From: Hydractinia symbiolongicarpus
Taxonomy: Eukaryota > Cnidaria > Hydrozoa > Anthoathecata > Hydractiniidae
Direction: 5' to 3'
Assembly (NCBI RefSeq): GCF_029227915.1
Contig: NC_079883.1
Span: forward strand, 22,506,001 to 22,570,000
DNA length: 64,000 bases
In this document: one piece after another, positions 49,301 to 60,005 of the stretch
How positions within the stretch are numbered: position 1 is the first letter of the stretch
How the letters are laid out: the number at the start of each line of letters is the position of its first letter
Position numbers and translations under genes: made by a program
The notes under the pieces: generated by a model
Database searches by the model: none
What the model was told of the DNA's origin: nothing
The model's input: only the letters and a program-made list of their open reading frames with translations

Positions 49301-52300
49301 TTACAATCAGGACATTGGTAAGACGTGATCGGTGTGTTTTCAGGAAATTTCAAAGCCCATGCATTTAAACAATCCCAGTGGAATAAATCTAAAAAGATTA
49401 AAACAAAAACGTTGATGAAATTCAAAATGGAAATTTATTTCTTGTCAAAATAGATCTGTTATCATTTACATGTTTTTTTACATGGAGTTGTCGCAATCTT
49501 ATTAGTTATTATATATCATAATACTCGTTGTCTGTCTATCTGTGAGCCAATTGAGAATCCGGGGAGTCTGTATAGAAAAATGCAATTATACGCACCTCTT
49601 ATCATAGTGATATTCCCTCGTTTAATTAAATTTCATTACTTTATGTTGACATGTGGGCAAAAATGCACCAAATAACGATGCAGGAAATATTAACGACAGG
49701 TGATGCTAGTGAAATTTCTATGGGCTAATGACTAGTGTATTAAAATGAACATACATAATATACCTACCATAACAAGTCAACCTAACTACTTCTCCTGTAT
49801 CAATAGTATCCAAGCATAGAGAACATGTTGCACTAAAGTCACTGTCTTGAAGCCAATGAACATACGATTTTATGATGCACTGCAAGATAAAAAAAATAAC
49901 CATAATCATAACGACACAAGCTTTATTAAAAGAAAATCTAAAAACTATGCAAATCTAAGATCTCCTTATTTTTCTATGGCTTTAGCCGGTAGAAATTTAA
50001 AATGGGCTCCTTTTTTGTCGCTGTTTTTACTACCAAGACTACTCAAGCACAGTCATTTTTACGAAGCTAGATTTGTATTTCACACAATAGGCTAAAGGTT
50101 ATAAAAAACAAAATAAATCAAAAATAGCTGTTTTTATCGCTTTTTACGTTTCATTTAGGTTTTATATAAGCAATGTTTACAAAGTTGAACTACTTTCACA
50201 TTTTTTATTCTTCTTTTGCTGTGCCAGTTGAAATAATTAATTTTTAATAATGTGATCTGCACAATTAACTAAAGCAAATACTCCCGGTAGAGGAGTACCC
50301 TATTAAACTTCCTGCCAAAACGGATGGTTTATTGTTTCTTAAAATCAGGAATAACTTTCCATATTGGAAAAGAAAATTTTTTTAATCGGAAAGAGGCAAT
50401 ATCTTTGTCAAATTAACCCCAGAAAATTTTAATTAAAAGTTTTTCAGATAGGGGAAATAATAAATATTTTCATTTAGTGAAGCTGTACGCTTTTAAGCAT
50501 GCATATCTTACATTCACATAAATTCTCCTTATAATTCAAGGGAATGTACTTAAAACTTACCTGAGAAGTCAAGTCAATTTTTGTTTAATAAAACCAAAAC
50601 ATATACGAAAATTCAATAGAGGGAGTTACTGAATCCCAATCAATGTCATTTAAAAAACATACTAACGTTACTTGAACGTCCCAACACTGTTTTCGTGACT
50701 ATATTTCTGTAAATCTTAACATTTGTGTCCAGTTCTTATTTTGCAGAGCAAAGCTACACCTAACAAGGGTAACAAGTCAAACAATACCTCTGCAGATAAA
50801 GATGATGTATATATTATCGCTTATTAAATCGTGTTAACTTTTTTAATGAAGAAAATATTGGCCATGAGGTAAAATGTGTATGTTAATCTATAACTGCATA
50901 CACAGTTTTCAAGCAAACTACGACTCAATATTAACCTTCTAAGGTACCGTTTTGATAATTTTAAAGCAACCTGCATTAGGTTTTAAATTTATTTTATGAA
51001 AAGATCTAAAATTTCTTACTCATGTTTATTTAACAATGCTTGAATTGTAAAACAGTTCACTTGTGTTTAGAAAGATCATTTTAAATAAGATCAATATAAA
51101 AGTTATATTTCATTTGAACATAATTTTGGCTATAGGAGACAAGAAAACTGAGAAAGTCACTAGCTCAGATGCTCGGTTTCTGTGTTTGGGGCTCACAAGT
51201 TTAAAAATCCCCCACTTGTCTCCAGCATATGTAAAATAAAAATGCAACCACACGCCATAACATTTCTTGATGCGTAAACATCGCATGCCAAAATGTTCTT
51301 AAATTAGTTATGGTGTGCAGTATCATTTTCCTTCCTGGTGTGCCCTGAAACGGGGCTGTAGAAGGCTAATACGGCACCATACTTCACTTTAAAACTGTCA
51401 AAATGGTACTGTAGAAGGCTAATAGAACACCGTAGGTTGTTCGAAAATTATCAAAATGGTACCCCAAAATGTTAATTTTGTTAAAAGCATTAAAAAAATA
51501 TAAAAAAACATGTGTAACAAACATTTTTTTAATCTTTCACGTATACCTGAGAAGATTTTATCTTCAATAAGTTTTAACAATGAAACTTGCAGTTATGAGA
51601 AAATAGTTACTGTATTGTTTTATAGCGAATCTTTTGTTAAATCAGTCACAACATATCTCTCGCAAAGATCATTGGAGTAATTAAGATAAACAAAAGATAA
51701 AAAAGGGCCTTTTACTTGCAGGAAAAAGTTTGTACAGTACCGATTGAATGTAACTTTACATGTACGCGTGTTATCTTTGTAATCATTCATTATGCCAAAC
51801 AAACACATTATTATGAAACTAGAGACCTGCTGAAGTATATTTTAAAGAAAAACTTTTTATCGCAAGGTGTGCTCCACTCCACCGATCCCCTGTGGTCATT
51901 TGCTTTACAAGTTTTGTAATGTTGTGTCTGTTTTTTGATCAACAGAAAAATTTACATGACTACATCTGAGAAAAGTCGTCAAATATTGCAATCATTTAAT
52001 AATAAAATAGACTTAATCACATAATTTGGACCATATAACCTACTACAGCTAGAAAGAAAACTCTTATAGCTAGATGATATATACAGATGAGATTTTAATA
52101 AAGGGGTATATATAATTTTAAAGTTTAGCTAGTTCAGAAGGTCAGGGGGAAACTGCTATAAGTAAGCACACACTTAAGAACAAACGAAAAAAACTTTTTA
52201 AAAAATTATAAAAGACTTGATAAACAACTTTTCATTACAAGCTCGTGAGCTTGTATTAAAACGCAAATGTGTCCCACAAGAATGGAATTTTTGCCTCTCT

Positions 52301-53122
52301 GAGCACCGAAACGGGAGTATTCGTGTGTTCGAATCTCATCTTGGTAATTATTTTTACTTTTCTTTTTTTTTGCTGTTATATAAGATAAGTGTTCAAAATC
52401 ATTTTAACTGGTAAAGTAAAAGTGTCTCCATCAAAGTTTACAAAGGTGAATGTTGCTTACATAAGGTCTCCCAAATGCCTGGAAAGTAGTCTGCAAAATT
52501 TCCACAACATTACGTAAGAGAGAAACGAAGACAACCATCAACTTTCTGCATTCCTCTTCTGGGCTTCAAATTCGAGGAGTTTTCCGTTCAAAAAGATATC
52601 ACAAATCAATTTTGAAAAAATAACTGCATAGTGCGTAACAACTATTATAGCCTATCTGAATAGCATAATATGTCGTTTCTAACTTCATAACAGAAATCAC
52701 AATCTGATTGACAGCTTTTTGTAAACTTTATTCGCGAGGTTGTTTACGTATATCATACGTCTTGTTCTCTTTAACATACAAAAATATCAATTACAAATGC
52801 AAGAATCCCTTTTTTAGAAATTCATTTTGGTGTACTAAAACAACCAAGAGCCCCAGTATTTTACGGACTCTTCCTTCGTTTACGAAGGTTAATTATTTAT
52901 ATTGGTACACGCTTACCAGTTTTCGATGACTGCAAGATAGCCTAAGCCATATAGCTAGCTAGCTAATCTCTACTCTGGTGTTGTCTAAAAATCCATATCA
53001 CAAAAGTATAGCTAACTTACTCGTTGATGGTCCTTAACCATGCAAGATTCGCACACATTCATTCGACAAACATAGCAAAACTGGTTTGTTACGTTACGTT
53101 GTTTACACTTGCAAACACCCAT
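46330..53122 (-). CDS. ZFPL1: zinc finger protein-like 1 (cis-Golgi membrane protein)
   Basis: Eight exons, minus strand: 53122-53021, 49879-49768, 49388-49300, 49097-48984, 48415-48373, 47756-47559, 47106-46980 and 46537-46330. All are GT-AG and join in frame to 330 aa, close to the 310 aa of the vertebrate protein. The start [16 protein letters not shown] matches the family's N-terminal Cys-rich region (C4, C6, C16, C19, C24, C27, H32). A RING-like set follows: C53-x2-C56, C70-x4-H75-x2-C78, C97-x2-C100, with [11 protein letters not shown] and DLFHWDCLN. Exon 6 encodes a Gln/His-rich linker, exon 7 the conserved RKVYDT motif, and exon 8 one membrane helix (about 281-299) and the [14 protein letters not shown] tail. 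Known as a Golgi protein that binds GM130 and supports cis-Golgi structure. Exon 5 is only 43 nt but keeps phase 0 to 1. Intron 1 is over 3 kb. Confidence 0.95.
48279..48366. repeat. ~34-bp tandem repeat, 2-3 units, in ZFPL1 intron 4
   Basis: The phrase gttgt-ttatata-caa followed by gaaatctggaaatgag occurs two full times with a third partial copy. It abuts exon 5 of ZFPL1 on its 3' side and explains the 87-codon plus-strand frame there. Confidence 0.85.
51356..51475. repeat. two-unit direct repeat of about 63 bp in ZFPL1 intron 1
   Basis: tgtagaaggctaata and, later, tcaaaatggtac each occur twice at the same spacing. GC-richer than the surroundings; non-coding. Confidence 0.7.
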
Positions 53123-54141
53123 GTTTTCAAATAAATAAAATTAATGGAGAAAATGGAAAAAGAATCCGCTACACGTCTCAAAATTTTGCTACCATTTTAT
53201 ATCATGTCTTCTTTACCCAGTTTGTTTGCATGATATAACTCCATTTACCTTTTTATTAATTAAGCACAGCCCTGTTTAGCTCAGGGTCGAGATAAGCCTC
53301 AACTAATTACCGGATGGTTCATATTTTTATGGCCTGGAAGGTTATAATGAATTTGAATATTTTTGAAGAAATATTGTCCTGTCAACTAAGCATCGAATCA
53401 ATTTATTTAAAAACAAACTTAACAACTAAATTTTAATAATAATTTGACAATACTCACCACAAGATAGAACACGGAAACCAGCATCTTTTTGCGGTGATAC
53501 ATACATTACGGTACATAGCTAATGATGATAAGAAGAAGTTAGGGGGGGAAGTCTTTCAGCCACATCGCATCATTAGAATTAATGCAATGTCCTTTTCTTT
53601 ATTTTTCGTGAATTTTCTTGTTGCATTACGTTCTTTTATATAAGATTATTTTGTGGGGAATCTGTAAAATATAGCTAGCTAGCGTTATATAAAATTTTTC
53701 TGTTGACGTTGCCGCAAATATTTTATATAGCTATATATATATATTATATATATATATTAAATATTTTGCGTTGACATGCGCACTTATTCCTGTAGGTGGA
53801 AAACACAAAAAAGACCGCCAAATTTAATAAATACATTTTAAAACGAAAGTTCAGCTTAAAATTGGTGCAATGTTTTTTAAGAGAGAGAATATAGCGACCT
53901 ATAGCTATAGTTAGCTAGCTATAGCTAGCTAGCTATATACAGTTAAAAGATTCTGTGTCTTTTAGATCTGGTGTTTTCAAAAAGTCTAGCTATTAGCTAG
54001 CTAGCTAGATAGTTACTAGCTATAGCTAGCTATTTGAATTTTATTAATAGTCTTTTTACCACATGGTCCTGCTTTTTTACGTACAAGAATGTGTACAAAA
54101 ATGCACCAAAATACACTGAATCATAGTGTCGTGTTTTTCCT
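53123..54141. repeat. upstream flank of ZFPL1 with (TAGC)n DNA
   Basis: No gene seen. Tracts of tagctagc/agctatagctagc occur at 53,670-53,690, 53,905-53,945 and 53,985-54,030, and a tatatata run at 53,735-53,760. TAGC repeats are self-complementary and also occur at 34,773 and 52,950, so they are a local habit of this genome. Confidence 0.6.
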
Positions 54142-54211
54142 GCGTGCGCAGAAATGGAGGTAATGTGTCTGCTTGGTTTGTTTACATTTTTACCTCCATT
54201 TCTGCCCGCGC
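54142..54211. repeat. hairpin with 22-bp arms
   Basis: Arms gcgtgcgcagaaatggaggtaa... (54,142-54,163) and 54,190-54,211 pair at 20 of 22 positions around a 26-nt loop; the core cagaaatggaggtaa is perfect. It could be a small inverted-repeat insertion or a stem-loop RNA; the sequence alone does not decide. Confidence 0.75.
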
Positions 54212-54706
54212 ATCGGGCTACATAATCAATTAGATGAGCATGCAAGTAAATATCGGGGCTGTGATTCCATGTATCCCCAAACTTTTGTAAAAACAATGGC
54301 ATGTCATCCCAATTTTCATGAGAGTACTGACTTACCAAAAGGCTCAGGTGTTTTTTTAATACAATTTGCGAATGCGAAACAGGACTTTGTCAATTCCTTG
54401 ATTGTTGGATGTAAAAAAGAAAACTCTAAAAGTAAAAGGTTAAAGGACTATTTTTAACTATATTTAGCTCTGGGCCAAAAAAACATTTGTTTACAAAGTT
54501 TGTTTGTATCACCTTTGGCAGTTTGTCTGCAATTATGTTTTTGTGAATGCTAGCTGTGTGCAGGATTTTTCAGATAAAAGGTTTTGATGATTTAATTTGA
54601 AAACTAAATGCTGTTTTTTGTGGTGTTTTCCAGTTGAGCTGGTGTCATGACTTATTATATAGATTAATTATCTAAACAAATGACAATATGGCAGTATTGT
54701 AATTTG

Positions 54707-55469
54707 CAGTGGCGTATCCAGAGCGTTTTAGACCCCGGTATTCCAGCTTTGGCGCCCAAAGTAAGTACCAGGCCTAGAAATTTGGTGGAAACGATTGTTT
54801 TGTTATGCGACGTATCCGCAAATCAGTAAAGGCAGTAACGATAAATTTTTTCCTTGGAAATTATAATATTTTTATATTTTACTACTATGAAGTAGGTCTT
54901 GTCACTAACTAGGGTGATTATGAAATAGTTTTCCACTTATTTATTGGTTTAAAGCTAATCATTACCATCGTTAACGTATCGTTTCTGCAAGGGCTACTTT
55001 GCCAAAACAAAAAAACGTTTTGATCGTTTCTGTCAGCTTCAAATCACGGTAACGATGGATTGTTTCCCTAGACTCCACAAATTTCCAGGCCTGAGTGCCC
55101 AAATTATTGAAAAGTGGTTGAAAAAAGGTTTTCTTATTTAATCCATAAAAGTGGCAAAGTACCAAATGGAACCACCAGTTTGATCGCATTCCAACAAAAT
55201 ACGGCAGAGCTTAGAGTGTTAGCATATAGCATTGATACTGATTCTAACTACGTGTCTGTCATATAAACCTTTAGTATACATCAATGTTAAACATGTTAAA
55301 TTAGTGAAATTGTTTAGGATCTTAAAGTCAGTAATACACATTTTAATTCGCTCACAAAAATGTGATTTTAGCCCAAAAATCGTCAAATTTTCCAGGGGCT
55401 TTGCCCCTGTCCCCAAACATGGCTCTGCCTCCCCCAGTATGCCCACACTAACCTATGGATACACCACTG
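54707..55469. mobile_element. hAT-like non-autonomous element, CAGTGGCGTATCC ends
   Basis: The left end reads cagtggcgtatccag and the right end, reversed, cagtggtgtatccatag. It is flanked by atttg on both sides (54,702-54,706 and 55,470-55,474), and a 19-bp phrase tatggcagtattgtaattt occurs on each side (54,687 and 55,479). The interior is non-coding and carries the CAGGCCTGG element at 54,769-55,093. Confidence 0.7.
54769..55093. mobile_element. 325-bp inverted-repeat (MITE-like) element, second CAGGCCTGG copy
   Basis: Opposite orientation to the copy at 8,100-8,440: its right end matches that copy's left end (ggaaatttgtggagtctag and the ccatcgttacc block) as reverse complement. It is nested inside the CAGTGGCGTATCC element, so it inserted later. 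Confidence 0.8.
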
Positions 55470-55710
55470 ATTTGGCAGTATGGCAGTATTGTAATTTAAT
55501 CAAGTCTTTGACTTTCAATCAGTTGTTGGTTTCTTTCAGTTCTGCAAAATAATCTGCAGTCCTTTGATTGAAGAATTGTACTCGTATAAATGTTATGAAT
55601 TTTTAACTTTTCAATCTTTTGCAAAATGCAGGTTTTTAAGTTTTCCTGAATGATTCAATTATAATTTTGTTTTGTTTTCTTTCTAAATTTCTTTTTACTT
55701 TTTTTATTAG

Positions 55711-55788
55711 CAATATAAAAATTTCAAAACAGCAACGGAATCCCTAGAGTCACAATTGGCCATTGACCTAAAAAAGTGTCAGCGGTAG
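55711..55788 (+). CDS. orphan terminal-exon candidate
   Basis: A strong acceptor (ctttttttattag) is followed by 78 nt open in phase 0 to TAG, reading QYKNFKTATESLESQLAIDL and KKCQR. Composition looks like real protein (amphipathic helix), but no upstream exon in the 54-55.7 kb interval joins convincingly. It may belong to a small gene whose other exons I could not see. Confidence 0.3.
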   Translation, partial: QYKNFKTATESLESQLAIDLKKCQR

Positions 55789-56384
55789 CTATTTTACAAA
55801 TCTTCTAATGTTATAGCATAGAGATCTTGTCAAATATTGCCAATCAATTTTTCTCAAGCGCTGATTCTATCTTGTTCTTAAATCAAAGTATATGCTAACT
55901 AAGTACACATAATGTATATACATTAAATTTTGATACCTACATTGACATGCGTCAAAACATTATTTTAGACTTATAAAGTCTACACTAAATGTTGATGTCA
56001 CTTTACCTGCAAATTGAAAGACAATTGTCATTAGGTTAAAGGATTTTCTTTGATGTGTTCAAAATTTTCTGGTGTCAACATTTCAACTCCACTTGCTACA
56101 TAACTTTCTGAAAGTACAGGCAGTCTCTGTACATTTAGAAATGTATCTGCAATAGAATATAGCACTTAAACTACATTATTAAAATTCTGTTGAGTGAAAA
56201 AGAACTCGGTTTATCAGGGATAGAGTGCTAAAAATGTGGAAATGAAAGGATAATAAGCTAACAGTAACAAAAACTGCTGCTTAAAGTAAAAATCAAAAGT
56301 ATGTTTTAAGTTTCTGTTTTTAGAACTGTATACCTCATTAAATAATAGAACATGGTAATGCTGTAAACAAGGCTTTTACAAAAA

Positions 56385-59268
56385 ATGGACCCTTCAACAA
56401 GATTGCTGAGTTTAAGCTTTGCAATGCTTGTTGGCTGCTACGTATTTGGTTCTATACCACTTTCACTTTCATTCTCTGAGGTAAATGTTCTTCTTTTTTT
56501 ACTACCGCACTTTATCTTATTTTTTTGTCATATGGTGTGAATTTTTTCCTGCACATTTAGCGAAATATGCGATCTGTTTCAATAATTGGAGCTGGCCTCA
56601 TTGTTGGCACTGCCTTGTCAGTTATTATTCCGGAAGGTGTCCATGCCTTATATGAAAGAGAGACAGGTAGAATTTGATATTTTCATAGTAAATAGTAATA
56701 GTGTTGACAAGATAAAAATAATTTGTGTATACTGGTCGGTGGCCGTGGAAAAATCCACGGGTTAGCCCGTTTTTTTATACCGCATTGCGAGCGTGTCACT
56801 ACTTGCGGTACCATTTTGCGTGACAGACAAACGCATACAGGTATTATAATATAGATGTATACACTATACTCTTGTTAAAAAAAGTAGCACTCTGTACTCA
56901 TGTTTAAACCAGTTCCATTTCCAGAAGAAGGCTTTTTCACTATTTCCCAGTTATAAACTTTGATTTTGCTTTTAAATCAGAATTAAGAGCTTTAAATAAG
57001 TCAGAATCAGAAACGAAGAAACGTATGTAGGAAAATGTGTTATGTAAAACAGACAAGATCCAGCTCACAACATGGTTGAACAGCACTCTAGTTTCCCCCC
57101 TGAAAAATACATTATTTCCTTTAGGTTATTTGCTACATTATTTTTTCACTTTGACATTTCGTGAATGCTGACTTATATGGTGACATGACTTTTTTTAATG
57201 CAAGTTAATTTGAATTTGAAAGACAGAGTTGCATTGGTTATTTTTGTATATATAGGTCCTCATTTTCATTCTGGACATGCTGAACCACATCAGCATCATC
57301 ACAAAGCACGCACGCTTAACCACGAAGTTAAAGCTGCAGAAGCGGTGGGTGATGCTGCACATGCCTCAGGTGATAAGTACTGGAGTGAATTGCATGGTCG
57401 ACTTGCACCTGAGGTGGAACTTCACTCAATGATAGGGATTTCACTTAGTTTTGGCTTTATCTTTATGTTGTTAATAGATCAGCTCTGTGGTGGAGGGCAT
57501 TCACATGGTTCTGGTAGTGGTAAGTCTTGCATTCTTTAAGAGATTTTTTATACGAGATGCCTCCTTTGGATTTTTAGAGCAAAGTGTGCTAGAAATTTCA
57601 CACTTATAGACCTATTTATTTTTTCTATATTTGCTTGTTTCTTTGTTTTCGCATTTCTCATTTCACACATATGTATTCACATACATTTGTAAGTGATTTT
57701 TGATATGTCGAATTAACGATATATAAATAAAATTTGTACACTTGTTTAGATTCGGGTAAAAGACAAAAATCAATCACAGCAACACTTGGTTTACTTGTGC
57801 ATGCTGCAGGTATGCATTTTGCACTGTCCCTTAGTCAATAAATTTATTTAAGAAGGGCATTAATGGTCTTGTTCGTCAAATATTCCCAGTATACGTATAT
57901 ACAAAATTCAACTTTGTTTTTTACAATAAAGTCCCTCCCTTTTCATTTTTAAGGAGAGGTGTTTATTGGAGAATAGTCTGACTGTCCATGTGTTAATGCT
58001 TGCTTTTTTTATTTGGCACTGTTTGCTAAATCCAAACCTGTTTCTTTTCTTTGTAGCGGATGGAGTAGCTTTGGGTGCTGCTGCAACAACAACAAGAACA
58101 GATATAGAGATGATTGTGTTTCTAGCTATTATGTTGCACAAGGTGACCAGCTTTCTCATTTTTATAACCCTAGCTTACGCTTACGATCGATCTTCTGGTT
58201 ATTACGCCTGGAATGTCTTTTTAGTAGTAAAATTTGCATAATTTTAATTGTGCTTACATGTTACTGCTAAAAAGTGGCTTAGCGTAGTATTCAAATTTTA
58301 TAAGATTTTAGCTTCACTAAATTTTTAACCGAGACTTGACTGCTGGCAGATTATCTAGTTGTTAATTGCTTACCTTAATTACTCAAGTTTTGACCGAAGT
58401 CTAAGCTTCAGCACTTAGCAAGTCAGTTTTTTATGTCTTTCTTTAGGCGCCTGCTGCTTTTGGATTGTCAACTTTCCTCCTTCATGAGGTATGTTTGTTG
58501 TTCTCTCTGCTGGGATATTTATAACTCATTCTGTGTTGTTACATACTGTCCTTTTCAGATAAATGAAATTTACTGATTGTGTAAAGGTATGAAATATAAT
58601 GAAACAGCAGACTGGCATTGTCTCTTTAGTACTAATTATCGTGATTGTTACAAAGGAACTATTTTTAAACTTGTTTATACCTCTGAGTGGATTAGATTGT
58701 TTTGTTTCTTCTTATTTTTTCTCCTTGCTGTTTGTTTTTGTTTCCAGATGATTGTTCTAAATACCCTCTTTGCTTTTAGTCATACGAAAGAAGTCGGATA
58801 CGAAAACATTTATTAGCCTTTTCCTTAGCTGCACCTTTGTTTGCAATTCTTACATATTTTGGCTTAAATCAGGTAATATAATCTGTTTGTTTGTTTGTTT
58901 GTGCATTTTTGTTTGTTTGTTTGTGTTGGTTGCTTGTTTTGGTTGCTTGTTTGTTTGTGCATTTTTGTTTTTTTGTGCATTTTTGTTTAGTGGGTTATTG
59001 TTCAGTCCTTACATTAAACTTTTGTTTTTAGAGCGGCAAAGAAACCTTATCAACGTATAATGCTACTGGTCTTGCTATGCTCTTCTCCGCAGGGACGTTT
59101 CTTTACGTTGCTACTGTGCATATACTTCCTGAACTTTTGAGTAAAAGTAGTAATACTGACGGCCCACTGAATCATGATCATAGTGGGAAACTTTCAAAAG
59201 TAGAACTATTTTTTTTAATAATAGGTATAATTACTCCAGTTGTTTTGGGGTTGTACCATAAGCATTGA
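56385..59268 (+). CDS. SLC39A9: zinc transporter ZIP9 (SLC39A9)
   Basis: Eight exons: 56385-56480, 56561-56666, 57256-57519, 57750-57809, 58057-58142, 58447-58488, 58780-58872 and 59032-59268. All are GT-AG and in frame to 327 aa (the vertebrate protein has about 307). ZIP-family proteins move zinc into the cytosol; ZIP9 works at the Golgi and plasma membrane. Family marks visible: the start ...[29 protein letters not shown]; a His-rich loop of about residues 70-82 ([14 protein letters not shown]); helix four/five motifs [12 protein letters not shown] (H173, D177) and [12 protein letters not shown] (H203), which form the metal path; [15 protein letters not shown]; and [14 protein letters not shown] near the end. 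Introns carry ordinary AT-rich DNA, a (TTTG)n run at 58,885-58,990 and a short dispersed repeat near 56,740-56,850. Confidence 0.96.
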
Positions 59269-59369
59269 AATCAATTCTTTTTAGAGGTCTTTGTAGTTGT
59301 TACATTGTATTTACAATGTGTGCTTTATTTAAAATGGATACCGCATTCTTTGTTATTATAAGCGTGACG

Positions 59370-59375
59370 AATAAA
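59370..59375 (+). terminator. polyadenylation signal of SLC39A9
   Basis: AATAAA 102 nt after the stop codon, followed by a GT-rich stretch (gttgtttatag), a good 3'-end arrangement. Confidence 0.7.
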
Positions 59376-59849
59376 GTTGTTTATAGCAGACCATGCTGAT
59401 TATTATCGGTGTCAATGCTAGTTAAACTTTTTATTGGATAAATTTTTTGATTTGCCAAGCAAAAAGCCAGAGATCTACCTTTCAGTAGCGGATTTTGTGT
59501 CACTAAAGTAGTCAAATTTATTTAATTTCTACTGTATTGTCAAATGCTACCAATGCAGGCCCTTTATTAAACAGCTTGCACAAAAACTACTGTCGAGGGC
59601 CGTCGAAAGAGAGGTAATAAGGTGTTATAGTCTGTATAATTAGTGGATACACGCTTTTGTTTTTATAAGCAACATCTTATGAACAACATGAGGTACAAAT
59701 CCTTCAATAAACGAAGCAATTTGTGAATAAAAAAAAGAGATTAACACATTAGCCTAACCAAGAAAACAAACCCGTGGATTTGGTAGAAGCAACAAGTATT
59801 TTAAAAATATTATTTTTGGTTTGTCTGTTTAGTATTCATATTATTGTTA

Positions 59850-60005
59850 AAGGTTCATCATTTCTTGAACATGATAGTTTATTAGGCGACGTTTCGGGAG
59901 ATCTTCCATTGGGCTAAGTAAATGCGAAACATCTTTCTATCTTCCCCGATAGAAGGATGATCTTCCAACACGTTGCCTATTAAATTATCAAGAAATATTA
60001 AACAT
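59850..60005. mobile_element. fold-back relic of Penelope-like terminal repeats
   Basis: The left arm (59,856-59,905) matches the Penelope-like arm at 27,250-27,296: tcatttcttgaacatgatag, then ttaggcgacgtttcgggaga. The right arm (59,957-60,004) is a diverged inverted copy. Only about 50 bp separate the arms and there is no coding sequence. Confidence 0.8.

Noticed and set aside
52210-52345. tRNA-like stretch with a gtgttcgaatc loop
   Set aside because: The T-stem and acceptor stem do not pair, so it is not a tRNA; the 65-codon frame there is also unsupported.
54030-54457. Overlapping frames of about 100 codons on both strands
   Set aside because: Both cross the 22-bp hairpin, and neither has a family match or convincing splice sites.
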